Assembly (NCBI GenBank): GCA_000940995.1
Contig: CP005973.1
Location: 992,001 to 1,056,000 of the forward strand
Reading direction: 5' to 3'
Source of the DNA: Photobacterium gaetbulicola Gung47
GTDB lineage: Bacteria; Pseudomonadota; Gammaproteobacteria; Enterobacterales; Vibrionaceae
DNA length: 64,000 bases
Shown: in pieces, positions 26,524-35,356 of the stretch
Layout: the number at the start of each line of letters is the position of its first letter
Position numbering within the stretch: position 1 is the stretch's first letter
Notes under the pieces: generated by a model
Told to the model about the DNA's origin: nothing
Seen by the model: the letters and a program-made list of their open reading frames with translations, nothing else
Database searches by the model: none
Position numbers and translations under genes: made by a program

Positions 26524-27573
26524 ATGAGTATGGTTTTTAAGAGCCACCAGCTGCAATCTGATAATCACGCCTATATCGAACTCAGCAAAGAAACGCTAAA
26601 AAGACAGTTGTCTATCTTATTCCCTGTTGCCGGCATTATTTTTCTTATTATTGCCTTCTCGTATTTTGTCTCGACAAACTCTTTGTGGTTAACAAGCCAA
26701 GCTCTGGTAGGTGCCCTGCTCTGTCAATGCCTGACGTTGGTGAACAAACGCTGGGAAAGTCCCCATCTGCTCATTTGGCTTTTTATTCTCTATACCACAG
26801 CCAATTGCATTTACGGGTTTTATACCGATGGGTCAAATTTACTGAACAACACCATTGCACTTACCATTCCATTATTATGTTTCTTTACCCTCAGACATCA
26901 ACTTGCTTCTTGGTACAGTTTGCTCTTTGGTTTGTACTACATGGCCATGAGTGCTGATGAATATATTCAGAAGCACCTGCAAATTAACGAAGCATTACAA
27001 AACATCAGTGCCTATGCCATGGTCCTGGTTATGGCCTACTTACTGGCTCAGCATCGTAACGAAGCCATCAAGCGGGTAAAGGATACTGCCAAGAAAGACT
27101 TTCTCACCGGTCTTCTCAATCGCAAAGGTATTGAAGAGCAATACTTGCATCAAGCCTACCGCTCTAATCGCTACTTGAAAGACATTTCCTTGCTGCTAAT
27201 TGACATTGATGGGCTAAAGGACCTCAACGATAGATACGGGCTGGAAGTTGGCGATCAAATTCTAATCATGGTGTCCCAATGTCTCAACCATCACCTCCGA
27301 GGAACAGACAGTCTTGCTCGAATGGGAAATGGGGAGTTTTGTCTACTACTGCCTGATACATCCCAAATGGATGCTGAAACCATAGCCTTGCAACTATTAC
27401 AAGAAATCAAAAAATGGCAACTTGAACTGGACGATGCACAGAAAATTTCGGTGACGCTTAGTATCGGCCTCACTTTAGTTGAATACCAAAACTTCAGCCT
27501 TGATTACATCAAAGCTGACAGCGCTTTGCTACGAGCAAAAAACTGGGGGAAAGATCAAATTGCCATCGGCTGA
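26524..27573 (+). CDS. membrane GGDEF-domain protein with degenerate active site
   Basis: A 349-residue protein with about six membrane helices in the first 175 residues and a GGDEF domain from about 190 (DFLTGLLNRKG, then LLLIDIDGLKDLNDRYG). The signature motif, expected as GGDEF, reads G268-N-G-E-F272: the metal- and catalysis-related third residue is Gly, so cyclic-di-GMP synthesis is unlikely. The inhibitory site RxxD (R259-G-T-D262) is intact at the correct spacing of five residues. This combination is known in proteins that sense c-di-GMP rather than make it; that role here is inference. Single gene, preceded by TAAGGATAACC. Confidence 0.85.
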   Translation: MSMVFKSHQLQSDNHAYIELSKETLKRQLSILFPVAGIIFLIIAFSYFVSTNSLWLTSQALVGALLCQCLTLVNKRWESPHLLIWLFILYTTANCIYGFYTDGSNLLNNTIALTIPLLCFFTLRHQLASWYSLLFGLYYMAMSADEYIQKHLQINEALQNISAYAMVLVMAYLLAQHRNEAIKRVKDTAKKDFLTGLLNRKGIEEQYLHQAYRSNRYLKDISLLLIDIDGLKDLNDRYGLEVGDQILIMVSQCLNHHLRGTDSLARMGNGEFCLLLPDTSQMDAETIALQLLQEIKKWQLELDDAQKISVTLSIGLTLVEYQNFSLDYIKADSALLRAKNWGKDQIAIG

Positions 27574-27615
27574 TAAATTCCATACGCTGTCAAGACATAC
27601 ATTACGGATAATAGA

Positions 27616-28143
27616 ATGATGACAACGAAAACCCTTTGCCAATGGAAGTGCTTCTCTGTTGAACAATCACAGCATACCCTTCCTGACGGCAGGGAGATTA
27701 ACTTTACCACTGTCAAGCACCCTGGAGCAGTCATCATCGTTCCAATTGATGAAGGCGGTGATCTGGTAATGATCAACCAATATCGCCCAGCAATAAAAAA
27801 ATGGATCTTGGAATTTCCGGCAGGCACACTGGAAACCAACGAGGATATCTTAGGCTGTGCGCAGCGTGAATTAGCAGAGGAATGCCAGTTGGAAGCAAGG
27901 CATTGGCATAACTTGGGGGAGCTTTATCCCGTACCAGGGTTTTGTGACGAGGTACAATATCTGTTCTTAGCAACCCAGTTGAAACCTTGCCAAGCCCAGT
28001 GCGATGAGGATGAAGTCATTGAAGTTATGAAAGTGTCACCAACAGAATTCCTCGCCAAAGTGGCACAAAATGAAATAAAAGATGCCAAAACACTCGCGGC
28101 ATTTCTAAAACTCCATGCCAAGGGCCTATTAGTGCCAAATTAG
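27616..28143 (+). CDS. Nudix hydrolase (ADP-ribose pyrophosphatase type)
   Basis: The 175-residue protein has a Nudix box, G-TLETN-E-DILGCAQ-RELAEEC, matching Gx5Ex7REUxEE; the usual Gly after EE-x is Gln here. The preceding segment MINQYRPAIKKWILEFPAG is the ADP-ribose pyrophosphatase (NudF) pattern in which Arg and Glu contact the substrate. It should cleave ADP-ribose or a related nucleoside diphosphate to AMP and a phospho-sugar. Two ATG codons stand side by side at 27616; either may be used. It lies 42 bases after the GGDEF gene and could be co-transcribed. Confidence 0.88.
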   Translation: MMTTKTLCQWKCFSVEQSQHTLPDGREINFTTVKHPGAVIIVPIDEGGDLVMINQYRPAIKKWILEFPAGTLETNEDILGCAQRELAEECQLEARHWHNLGELYPVPGFCDEVQYLFLATQLKPCQAQCDEDEVIEVMKVSPTEFLAKVAQNEIKDAKTLAAFLKLHAKGLLVPN

Positions 28144-28265
28144 CCTCAGCCCAAAGCTCAGTGAGAACATTTATGATGAAACCTGGCAGTTGCAGTCTGA
28201 GGCTGAAACTGCCGAATTTATCCACCTATTACTCTAAATAGGCCGGCACAATACATCCCCGCAAT

Positions 28266-29156
28266 TTACACCGTTACCGTGAAGTACGACTTGAGCTTTT
28301 CTCGCAACCATCGATTGGCAGGACTTTGCTTCATTCGGTTGTGAGTCATTAGACGATAGCGGATTGGAATGTTGGTAAAAGGAGCCTCGAGGATCTTAAT
28401 ATTCAACTTCTCAGCAAACATTTTCGCCATGTTCCTGCTCACGACGGCGACACAATCGCAGCTTGAAACCAGAGACATTTGCGAAAGCAGTGAATCGCAT
28501 TCCGCAGCAATATCGCGCTCATTCAGACTTTCTACGGTGAAATAATCCGCGAGGTAAGCATTCTCCCGGCGTAGTTTCAAAGTGATATGTTTCTCTTGGT
28601 AATATTGCTCTAATGAAATTGAACTGGCAATTCTTGGGTGTTCCTTGCGAACAATAATGCACAGATCATCTGCAAATAAATCCTCAAATAAAAATGATGG
28701 AGCAGAGAAATTGGCAAAATCGATAGCCAAATCCGCTTGTTGCTGATTAAGGCTATGGATCAGTTTTTCTTCACTCAACAGTGTCGGGTGCAGCTCAATC
28801 TTTACCTTACCCAGTGATTCATCCGCCTCTATTTTTGGCAACAGCATCAACATAACAGGCTCTGATGCATAAATCACAAAGCGACGATCATGTTGTGTCG
28901 AAAACGATTCCATTCCCTCAAGCGCATTGTGAATTTGAGTAAGAGCCGGTTCAATCTGCCTCATTAACTCTTGTGCCTGGTGCGTAGGCGCGATACCACG
29001 GCCAGAACGGACAAACAATTGTACTCCTAGTTGATGATGCAAGCGCTTGAGAAGCCCGCTAACGCCGGGTTGCGTCATTCCAATTTCTTCTGCGGCCAAT
29101 GTAATCGAACGGTGACGATACACGGCGACGAATACCTTAAGCAGGTTCAAATCCAT
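28266..29156 (-). CDS. LysR-family transcriptional regulator
   Basis: A 296-residue protein with a winged helix-turn-helix at residues 3-62 (MDLNLLKVFVAVYRHRSITLAAEEIGMTQPGVSGLLKRL, shown in part here) and a periplasmic-binding-like effector domain after it. It is divergent from the alkylsulfatase gene, the classic arrangement for a LysR activator and its target. I chose the ATG at 29156, where the LysR helix-turn-helix normally begins; a TTG-type start at 29183 would add nine residues. Effector unknown, possibly a sulfate ester or its alcohol. Confidence 0.9.
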   Translation of the reverse strand: MDLNLLKVFVAVYRHRSITLAAEEIGMTQPGVSGLLKRLHHQLGVQLFVRSGRGIAPTHQAQELMRQIEPALTQIHNALEGMESFSTQHDRRFVIYASEPVMLMLLPKIEADESLGKVKIELHPTLLSEEKLIHSLNQQQADLAIDFANFSAPSFLFEDLFADDLCIIVRKEHPRIASSISLEQYYQEKHITLKLRRENAYLADYFTVESLNERDIAAECDSLLSQMSLVSSCDCVAVVSRNMAKMFAEKLNIKILEAPFTNIPIRYRLMTHNRMKQSPANRWLREKLKSYFTVTV

Positions 29157-29181
29157 ATTGCTTACCACGAACCACCTCAAC

Positions 29182-29235
29182 ACATAACAAATCGTGATGT
29201 TTGATATACAACTTCGTATGTTTTTTGTTATATGT
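29182..29235. promoter_or_regulatory. candidate LysR operator region, alkylsulfatase promoter
   Basis: Two nested symmetric elements lie between the divergent genes: ATAC-N6-GTAT at 29206-29219, and outer arms ACATAACAAA (29182-29191) and TTTGTTATATGT (29224-29235), which are inverted with a two-base insertion. This is a reasonable place for LysR binding, but no known motif is matched exactly. Confidence 0.4.
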
Positions 29236-29286
29236 CAACCGAATATAGTAGCGCTATACCCAATGCTGACTACAACGAGGCTCCCT

Positions 29287-31305
29287 ATGAACACCCGTTT
29301 TTCACCTTCGATTCTTTCGCTAGCCATTTTAGTATCTTTCAGCGCGAGCGCTGACTACGCAAATCTAGACAGCTATCAAGGAAAGCCAGCAACCTCACAT
29401 ACCCTTAATGCCAATGCCGAACTTGCCAAACAACTGCCATGGCAAGATACCACGGCCTTCGAGCGTACCCAGAGAGGGCTGATCGCTGAGTTTGGTTCCC
29501 ATGAAGCAGGCGAACTAAAAAACCGATTCCAATATATGTCCGGCATGAGCCAGGATGAATTGCCATCTTCAGTAAACCCCTCTTTGTGGCGACAGGGAAT
29601 GCTAAATTACGCGGCGGGGGGATTGTATAAAGTCACTGATGGTGTCTACCAGATCCGCGGTGCTGATCTTTCCAATATGACCATCTACCGCACCGATAAC
29701 GGCTACGTCATTCATGACCCTCTTTTATCTAAAGAAGCGGCAGAAGCATCTTGGGAGTTCGCAAAAATGCACCTGCCCGCCATTAACGGCGGACACCAAA
29801 TCACAGGCATGATTTACTCGCATATGCATGCCGACCACTTCGGTGGTTCCCGAGCCATTATTGAGTCGGATGATTTTGCTACAGGAGCCCCAATTTACGC
29901 CCCGAAGGACTTTATCAAAGAACTGGCTGACGAGAACGTGATTGCAGGCACAGCCATGAGCCGCCGTGCCAACTACCAATATGGCACGACGCTAGACAAC
30001 AACACCAAAGGCATTGTTGATAATGCGCTAGGACTGGGTACCTCCCGCGGCCAAGTAACCTTGGTTGCTCCAACCCATGAGATTCAGGAGCGGGAAAAAC
30101 TCATTACTATCGATGGCTTGGAGTTCCTGGCGATTAATATGCCGGGTGCCGAAGCACCAGCAGAAATTGTTCTATACGTGCCGGAATATCGCTCTTTGAA
30201 TACCGCCGAGCTAACCTACGATGGTATGCATAACATCTATACTTTCCGCGGAGCAAAAGTACGAGATTCGCTGATCTGGACCAAGTACCTGACCGAGCTC
30301 AAGCTGCGTTTTGTCGACAGTGGCCTAGTAGACAATATTCACGCGGCTCACTCTGCCCCCGTGTGGAACGACCCAACCACGGATGCCAACGAGATTGCTG
30401 AATATATGACTCTACAAAGGGACAACTACGGCTTTATTCACAATCAGTCTATGCGCCTGGCTAACCACGGGGTGTCAATCAATGACGTTGGCCGAGAAAT
30501 AGAGAAAATTGTTCCGCAATCACAGCTTGATACCTGGCACACCAATGGTTACCACGGCTCTTATAGCCACAATGCGCGTGCGGTAGTGAACTTGTACTTG
30601 GGTTATCACGACTTAAATCCAGTCAATACTAACCCTTTACAAACTAAAGACAAATCATGTGTGTATGTTGAAGCGGCAGGTGCAGATACGCTTTATAAAG
30701 CGGGAATGACACACTTCGAAAAGGGTGAGTATCAGCATGCATCACAGCTGTTCAACGACCTAGTACAGTGCGATCCAAACAACATCGAGTACCGCTTTGC
30801 CCTCGCAGATAGCTTCGAACAGCAAGGCTACCAGTCTGAAACAATGGCATGGCGTAACTCCTATCTGCAAGGTGCCGTCGAGTTACGTACCGGTGAAATT
30901 CAACCGTCGATCAAACTCGCCTCGCCGGATGTAATCGCCAATACCCCAACGGGCATGTTCCTAGACTTTGTGGCGGTCAAACTCAATGCAGAAAAAGCCG
31001 AACAAGCCGGCTTAAACTTTAACTTTGGTGTAGTACACCCTGACTTGGATGAAAAATATTATGGTGAAGTATCTAATTCGAACTTGGCCAATATTGAAGT
31101 AACAGAGCTCCCAACAACGGATGTCACGCTGAGCATTACCAAAGCGGACCTCACTCAGATTGTATTGGGCAACACCACGCTGGAAGCTTTGATCAAATCA
31201 GGCGATGCAAAGGTAGAGGGTAACGCAGAGCTGCTTCAGCAACTCGCTGGCACACTGGATGAGTTCGACGGGATGTTTGAAATTCTGCCAATGCCAACTA
31301 AGTAG
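29287..31305 (+). CDS. alkyl sulfatase (metallo-beta-lactamase fold, SdsA1/BDS1 family)
   Basis: The 672-residue protein has a signal peptide (cleavage about SASA-DYAN, residue 22), a metallo-beta-lactamase domain with the zinc motif H179-M-H181-A-D183-H184 (YSHMHADHFGG), the alkylsulfatase dimerisation region around 400-500 (THGYHGSYSHNAR-like NGYHGSYSHNAR), and an SCP2-like C-terminal domain from about 545. The family hydrolyses primary or secondary alkyl sulfates such as dodecyl sulfate to alcohol and sulfate. Exported, so it acts in the periplasm. Start chosen at 29287 for the GAGG site and signal peptide; an upstream frame extension to 29194 is not needed. Probably controlled by the divergent LysR gene. 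Confidence 0.92.
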   Translation: MNTRFSPSILSLAILVSFSASADYANLDSYQGKPATSHTLNANAELAKQLPWQDTTAFERTQRGLIAEFGSHEAGELKNRFQYMSGMSQDELPSSVNPSLWRQGMLNYAAGGLYKVTDGVYQIRGADLSNMTIYRTDNGYVIHDPLLSKEAAEASWEFAKMHLPAINGGHQITGMIYSHMHADHFGGSRAIIESDDFATGAPIYAPKDFIKELADENVIAGTAMSRRANYQYGTTLDNNTKGIVDNALGLGTSRGQVTLVAPTHEIQEREKLITIDGLEFLAINMPGAEAPAEIVLYVPEYRSLNTAELTYDGMHNIYTFRGAKVRDSLIWTKYLTELKLRFVDSGLVDNIHAAHSAPVWNDPTTDANEIAEYMTLQRDNYGFIHNQSMRLANHGVSINDVGREIEKIVPQSQLDTWHTNGYHGSYSHNARAVVNLYLGYHDLNPVNTNPLQTKDKSCVYVEAAGADTLYKAGMTHFEKGEYQHASQLFNDLVQCDPNNIEYRFALADSFEQQGYQSETMAWRNSYLQGAVELRTGEIQPSIKLASPDVIANTPTGMFLDFVAVKLNAEKAEQAGLNFNFGVVHPDLDEKYYGEVSNSNLANIEVTELPTTDVTLSITKADLTQIVLGNTTLEALIKSGDAKVEGNAELLQQLAGTLDEFDGMFEILPMPTK

Positions 31306-31337
31306 TTTCAACATACTGCAATAATTTCTATCTAACG

Positions 31338-31370
31338 CAATGCCCCACCGTAGAAGGTGGGGCATGTTTT
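31338..31370 (+). terminator. rho-independent terminator after alkylsulfatase
   Basis: ATGCCCCACC-GTAGAA-GGTGGGGCAT followed by GTTTTAT; a strong 10-bp GC-rich hairpin. Confidence 0.88.
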
Positions 31371-31477
31371 ATCACCGTTATTGTAATCAAACATGTCCAC
31401 ACCAAATGTACTATCGCATTTTGTTGCTAACTGTGGCATCTTTCTGCCAACGCTAACCCAAGAGAAAGACAACCGCC

Positions 31478-31585
31478 ATGGATAAACTCTTTTCAATTCT
31501 CAATAAGTTTGCTGCAATTATTGCCATGCTCATGTTCGTCATTGGTGGTGGCATGGCACTGTTTGTGATGTTCTACGGCCGCTAG
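31478..31585 (+). CDS. possible 35-residue single-helix membrane protein
   Basis: A short frame encodes MDKLFSILNKFAAIIAMLMF, then VIGGGMALFVMFYGR and a stop. An amphipathic start, a 23-residue hydrophobic helix with a GGG kink and a positive C-terminus give it the look of a genuine small inner-membrane protein. AGAGAAAG lies 9-16 bases before the ATG. It sits alone between a terminator and the convergent ivd operon. I do not recognise a family. Confidence 0.55.
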   Translation: MDKLFSILNKFAAIIAMLMFVIGGGMALFVMFYGR

Positions 31586-31621
31586 AACACCAGCTAATGA
31601 TAACCGCCCCACCTTAGGTGT

Positions 31622-32380
31622 TTACATTCGCATTCCACCGTCAACTTCCAGCACACGCCCGGTAAAATAATCATTTTCTAAGATGTATTTTACGGCATGG
31701 GCTATTTCACTGGCTTCGCCTATTCGGCCAACCGGGATCATTGACTTTAGCCGCTCAATTGCCTCGGGTTTAAGTTGTTTTGCCATTGCCGTTTCTACTA
31801 CGCCTGGAGCAATTGCAGCGGCTCGGATCCCGTAACGGGCAAGTTCCTTGGCCCAACAGACCGCCATGGTTGCGACAGCGGCTTTGGAAGCTGCGTAGTT
31901 GGTCTGCCCGATATTTCCCGCTCTAGCCACACTGGAAATGTTGATGATCGCCCCCTGGTTGCCGGCAGCAACCATGGATGCCGCCGCCTCACGTCCGCAG
32001 AGGAATGTTCCGGTAACATTCACATCCATCACGGTAGAAAATTGCTCCAGGGTCATTTTCTCTAGCTTGCCGTCTTTAGCCTTGACCAGCAATCCATCTC
32101 TGAGTACTCCGGCATTGTTGATTAGACCATTGAGTTGGCCAAAATCCTCCATGATATTGTCAAACACGGCGATGACTTGCTGCTCATGCGTCACATCCGC
32201 CTGATACGTTAACGTCTTGGCGCTCAGCATTTGGCATTGCCGTTTAGTTTCGTGTAACCCTTCTTCACTCAAATCAATCAGTGCCAACTGGGCACCAGCC
32301 TGCGCCAGGCTGATGGCCATCATTTGCCCAAGCCCCTGCCCGGCACCTGTTATGGCAATCACGCTTTGCTTTAAATCCAT
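31622..32380 (-). CDS. ivdG: short-chain dehydrogenase, 3-hydroxyacyl-CoA type (IvdG-like)
   Basis: A 252-residue classical short-chain dehydrogenase: cofactor motif TGAGQGLGQ near residue 11, NNAG in LINNAGVLRDG, catalytic Ser in NISSVARAG and YAASKAAV (Tyr-x-x-x-Lys). As the last gene of the branched-chain operon it should oxidise 2-methyl-3-hydroxybutyryl-CoA in isoleucine breakdown, as IvdG does in Shewanella and vibrios; FabG-like activity is the alternative reading. The ATG at 32380 has GGGGGAG just upstream; the longer frame from 32500 would overlap mmsB. It begins 40 bases after mmsB. Confidence 0.85.
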   Translation of the reverse strand: MDLKQSVIAITGAGQGLGQMMAISLAQAGAQLALIDLSEEGLHETKRQCQMLSAKTLTYQADVTHEQQVIAVFDNIMEDFGQLNGLINNAGVLRDGLLVKAKDGKLEKMTLEQFSTVMDVNVTGTFLCGREAAASMVAAGNQGAIINISSVARAGNIGQTNYAASKAAVATMAVCWAKELARYGIRAAAIAPGVVETAMAKQLKPEAIERLKSMIPVGRIGEASEIAHAVKYILENDYFTGRVLEVDGGMRM

Positions 32381-32420
32381 AGCTCCCCCTAATGAACATA
32401 TCCATAACCGGAAAATCGAT

Positions 32421-33323
32421 TTACTTTGATGGCTTTCGATAGAATTCAAACAGACTCGAGAAATCGCGAAGTTCATTGCCTTCAGCGTTATGAAAGGCAT
32501 ATAAATTTCGTGCCAGCGTGCCCATTGGGATTGGCGATTGGCTCTCCGTTGCGGCTTCCAGGCCCAGCCCTAAATCTTTTAGCATCAGCTTTGACATGAA
32601 CCCCGGCTGGTAGTGATTCGACGCCGGGGCTTTGTCCATGATCCCCGGACAGGGATTATACAGCTCCAATGCCCAGTTCCGCCCAGAGCTTTGCAGCATG
32701 ATATCGGACAGAACCTTGGGATCTAGGCCATTATCCATCCCAAGGCTCAATGCCTCGCAGGTACCCGACATCAATATCCCCAGCATCAAGTTGTTGCAGA
32801 TCTTGGCCATTTGACCATCGCCAGCTTTGCCGGCATGGAAGATATTCTTGCCCACATGCTGTAACACTTCCTCGGCTTGCTTGAACCCGCTGTCTGTTCC
32901 ACCAACGATAAACGTCAGCGTACCGGCCTGGGCTCCCGCAACTCCTCCGGATACGGGGGCATCAACAAACTCAAGCTCGAGGGTATGGGCTTGTTGTGCC
33001 ACTAACCGCGCTGAAGCCGGGTCGATTGTTGATGAATCGATAAGAAACGTCCCTGCTTCCACCATTTTCAATAAGCCAACCCCACCTTGATGATCACCAA
33101 GGTAAACTGCCCTAACATGCTCGCCTGCCGGCAGCATTGTCATGACAGTTTGAGCACCTTTTACGCATTCCTCCATCGAGCCAGCAACAAACGCTCCGTC
33201 TTCCTTCAAGGCTTCAGCTGCAGCGGTATTGATGTCAAACACCGACACCTGACACCCGGCCTTGAGCAAGTTCAAGACCATTGGCCGCCCCATGTTGCCC
33301 AAACCGATAAATGCAATATTCAT
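32421..33323 (-). CDS. mmsB: 3-hydroxyisobutyrate dehydrogenase
   Basis: A 300-residue beta-hydroxyacid dehydrogenase: NAD-binding GLGNMGRPMVLNLLKAG at the N-terminus, substrate motif DAPVSGGVAGAQAGTL, and catalytic Lys in GDGQMAKICNNLML. It oxidises 3-hydroxyisobutyrate to methylmalonate semialdehyde in valine breakdown; MmsA then acts on the product. Two adjacent ATG codons exist; the one at 33323 has better spacing (7 bases) from AAGGAG. The upstream hydrolase stop overlaps the first ATG, so translation is coupled. Confidence 0.93.
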   Translation of the reverse strand: MNIAFIGLGNMGRPMVLNLLKAGCQVSVFDINTAAAEALKEDGAFVAGSMEECVKGAQTVMTMLPAGEHVRAVYLGDHQGGVGLLKMVEAGTFLIDSSTIDPASARLVAQQAHTLELEFVDAPVSGGVAGAQAGTLTFIVGGTDSGFKQAEEVLQHVGKNIFHAGKAGDGQMAKICNNLMLGILMSGTCEALSLGMDNGLDPKVLSDIMLQSSGRNWALELYNPCPGIMDKAPASNHYQPGFMSKLMLKDLGLGLEAATESQSPIPMGTLARNLYAFHNAEGNELRDFSSLFEFYRKPSK

Positions 33324-33325
33324 CA

Positions 33326-34504
33326 TTAAGCTCCTTCATGTGAACCATTTAGCCCCAACAGTTGGAGCGGGTGTTCGTTATCTGCCCAGAGTGGGGTGAA
33401 CAAGGTATCAATCACTCTTTGATCGACGCTGGCTATATCGGAAAACAGCCAACGAGGCTGCTGGGTTTTCTCGATCAGGCGGGCTTTGACTCCTTCATAA
33501 AACTCCCCTAGCTCACCACAGCGGACGGACAGTGAGAGTTCGAGGCGAAAGCAGTCGGCCAATGATTCGTAGTGAAATTGGGTCAACTGGCGATAACATA
33601 TATGGGCCGTTATCGGGCTACCTTCTCTTAACGTCTGTTTTGCCCTTCGCAGCCATTTACCCTCGCTTTCATCAACCGGTTCAGCCATGGCCTGGATTTG
33701 ATCATATATCTCGGGCAAAGACCCATATTGACAGGCAGTTTGAATAGCCTGGAGATGGGGTAACAACTCATTTTGCGGATGAGAATACTTGGCGTCATTA
33801 CCAAGCCTGTCCAGCAGCTCGGTCACGCCCTGATGCGGCTCGACATCGTCCCAATTAACCTGCTGCAGCAACTCGAACATCGTTTCTTTTTGGCCTGGCA
33901 GTATAATATGTTCGGTCATCGCTAGCGCAAGCGCATCCGTGGCATTGACTGTCGCACCAGTTAATCCAAGAAACAGGCCCACGCCCTGCGGTAAGTGGTT
34001 GAGAAACCATGTCCCTCCCACATCGGGATATAACCCGATACTGATCTCTGGCATCGCCAATCTGGTATTCGGCGTGGTTATTCGATGGCTGGCTCCGATA
34101 TACAAGCCTATCCCGCCTCCCATCACAATACCCTCACCCCATACAATGACGGGCTTGGAATAGGTATGAATGAGATAATCAGTTTGATATTCGAGAGTAA
34201 AATAGTCGGTTAAATAACTCATCGCTTGGCAGGTGCCAATGGGTTGATCTGATGACCTAGCCTCATTCATCACCTGGTACATGGCCCTGACATCACCTCC
34301 GGCACAAAAGGCTTTCTCCCCCGCACCGTGGATGACGACACCGACAATGTTGTGATCATCGTGCCAGTGCTTGAGAGCATCATGCAGTACCACCAGCATT
34401 TCGTAACTTAGGGCATTAAGAGATGCTGGATTATCTAATTCAGCAATGCCAAACTTGAATCCCCCGCTACATTCAAGCTCACTGATATTGACCGTGCCTG
34501 ACAT
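33326..34504 (-). CDS. ivdE: 3-hydroxyisobutyryl-CoA hydrolase
   Basis: A 392-residue crotonase-superfamily protein. The oxyanion-hole segments are FCAGGDVRAMY and GGGIGLYIGASHRI, and MPEISIGLYPDVGGTW marks the hydrolase subgroup rather than simple hydratases; it is also about 130 residues longer than a hydratase. It releases CoA from 3-hydroxyisobutyryl-CoA in valine degradation, protecting the cell from reactive methacrylyl-CoA. I chose the ATG at 34504 following GGGGGAAGGA; a GTG at 34525 lies before that purine tract and has no ribosome site. Confidence 0.92.
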   Translation of the reverse strand: MSGTVNISELECSGGFKFGIAELDNPASLNALSYEMLVVLHDALKHWHDDHNIVGVVIHGAGEKAFCAGGDVRAMYQVMNEARSSDQPIGTCQAMSYLTDYFTLEYQTDYLIHTYSKPVIVWGEGIVMGGGIGLYIGASHRITTPNTRLAMPEISIGLYPDVGGTWFLNHLPQGVGLFLGLTGATVNATDALALAMTEHIILPGQKETMFELLQQVNWDDVEPHQGVTELLDRLGNDAKYSHPQNELLPHLQAIQTACQYGSLPEIYDQIQAMAEPVDESEGKWLRRAKQTLREGSPITAHICYRQLTQFHYESLADCFRLELSLSVRCGELGEFYEGVKARLIEKTQQPRWLFSDIASVDQRVIDTLFTPLWADNEHPLQLLGLNGSHEGA

Positions 34505-34548
34505 ATCCTTCCCCCTGAAATTCACTGTAAAGACTTACCTCTGGCCTC

Positions 34549-35331
34549 TTAACGATTTTTCCACTCTGGCGGGCGCTTCTCTAAAAAGGCGTTCACCCCT
34601 TCAGTTTGATCTTCCGTATCAAACAGTTTGAGGAACAACTCACGCTCCTTGATCAAACCATGATCCAAAGGCGAATGACGGCAGTTTTGAATTAAGGCCT
34701 TGCACGCCGCGACGGAGGACGGAGATTGATGGGCCACTTCGGCCGCCATCTGTTTCGCACTTTGCAGGCCCTGACCTGAAGCAACGACTTGCTCAACCAA
34801 ACCAATCTCCAACGCCTGTGACGCTGTCACCCTTTCACCACAAAGTATCATCCGTTTGGCCCAACCTTCGCCCACCAACCAGGTGAGGTTTTGTGTACCT
34901 CCGGCACACGGCAGCAAGCCGACTTTGGCCTCGGGAAGAGCCAAATCCGCATGCGCTTCCGCAATACGGATATCACACGCCAAGGCCACCTCCAAACCTC
35001 CACCCATTGCATAGCCATTAATCGCGGCAATAGAAACACCTCGAAACTGGCTGAGCGTCTCAAAGGCTTCGCCGAAAGCTTGCGCCATACTCAGCGCAAT
35101 GGCTTTATCGCCATCCGCAAACAGTTTCAAATCGGCACCGGCAGAAAAAAACTTCTCCCCCTGACCGGTTATCACCAGCGCATAGATATTCTTATCGCGG
35201 TTGAGCTTGTAAATCGTATCTCGCAGCAGGTTAAGGCTTGTTACTGTCCAGGTATTGGCCGGCGGGTTATTCATGGACAGCACTGCGGTATGGCCATGTA
35301 CGACAACTTCAATGGCGTTAGTTTCTGGCAT
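34549..35331 (-). CDS. ivdD: enoyl-CoA hydratase (branched-chain catabolism)
   Basis: A 260-residue crotonase with both catalytic glutamates: GYAMGGGLEVAL and LALPEAKVGLLP. The N-terminal oxyanion segment is FFSAGADLKLF. In this operon it should hydrate methacrylyl-CoA (valine) and tiglyl-CoA (isoleucine). Normal length for the family. AGGAG lies before the start, and the gene begins 25 bases after the acyl-CoA dehydrogenase stop. Confidence 0.9.
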   Translation of the reverse strand: MPETNAIEVVVHGHTAVLSMNNPPANTWTVTSLNLLRDTIYKLNRDKNIYALVITGQGEKFFSAGADLKLFADGDKAIALSMAQAFGEAFETLSQFRGVSIAAINGYAMGGGLEVALACDIRIAEAHADLALPEAKVGLLPCAGGTQNLTWLVGEGWAKRMILCGERVTASQALEIGLVEQVVASGQGLQSAKQMAAEVAHQSPSSVAACKALIQNCRHSPLDHGLIKERELFLKLFDTEDQTEGVNAFLEKRPPEWKNR

Positions 35332-35356
35332 GAGGCTACTCCTCTCCTAAATGAAG

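Noticed and set aside
29194..29286. Upstream extension of the alkylsulfatase
   Set aside because: Overlaps the putative regulator-binding region and precedes the signal peptide; GAGG supports 29287.
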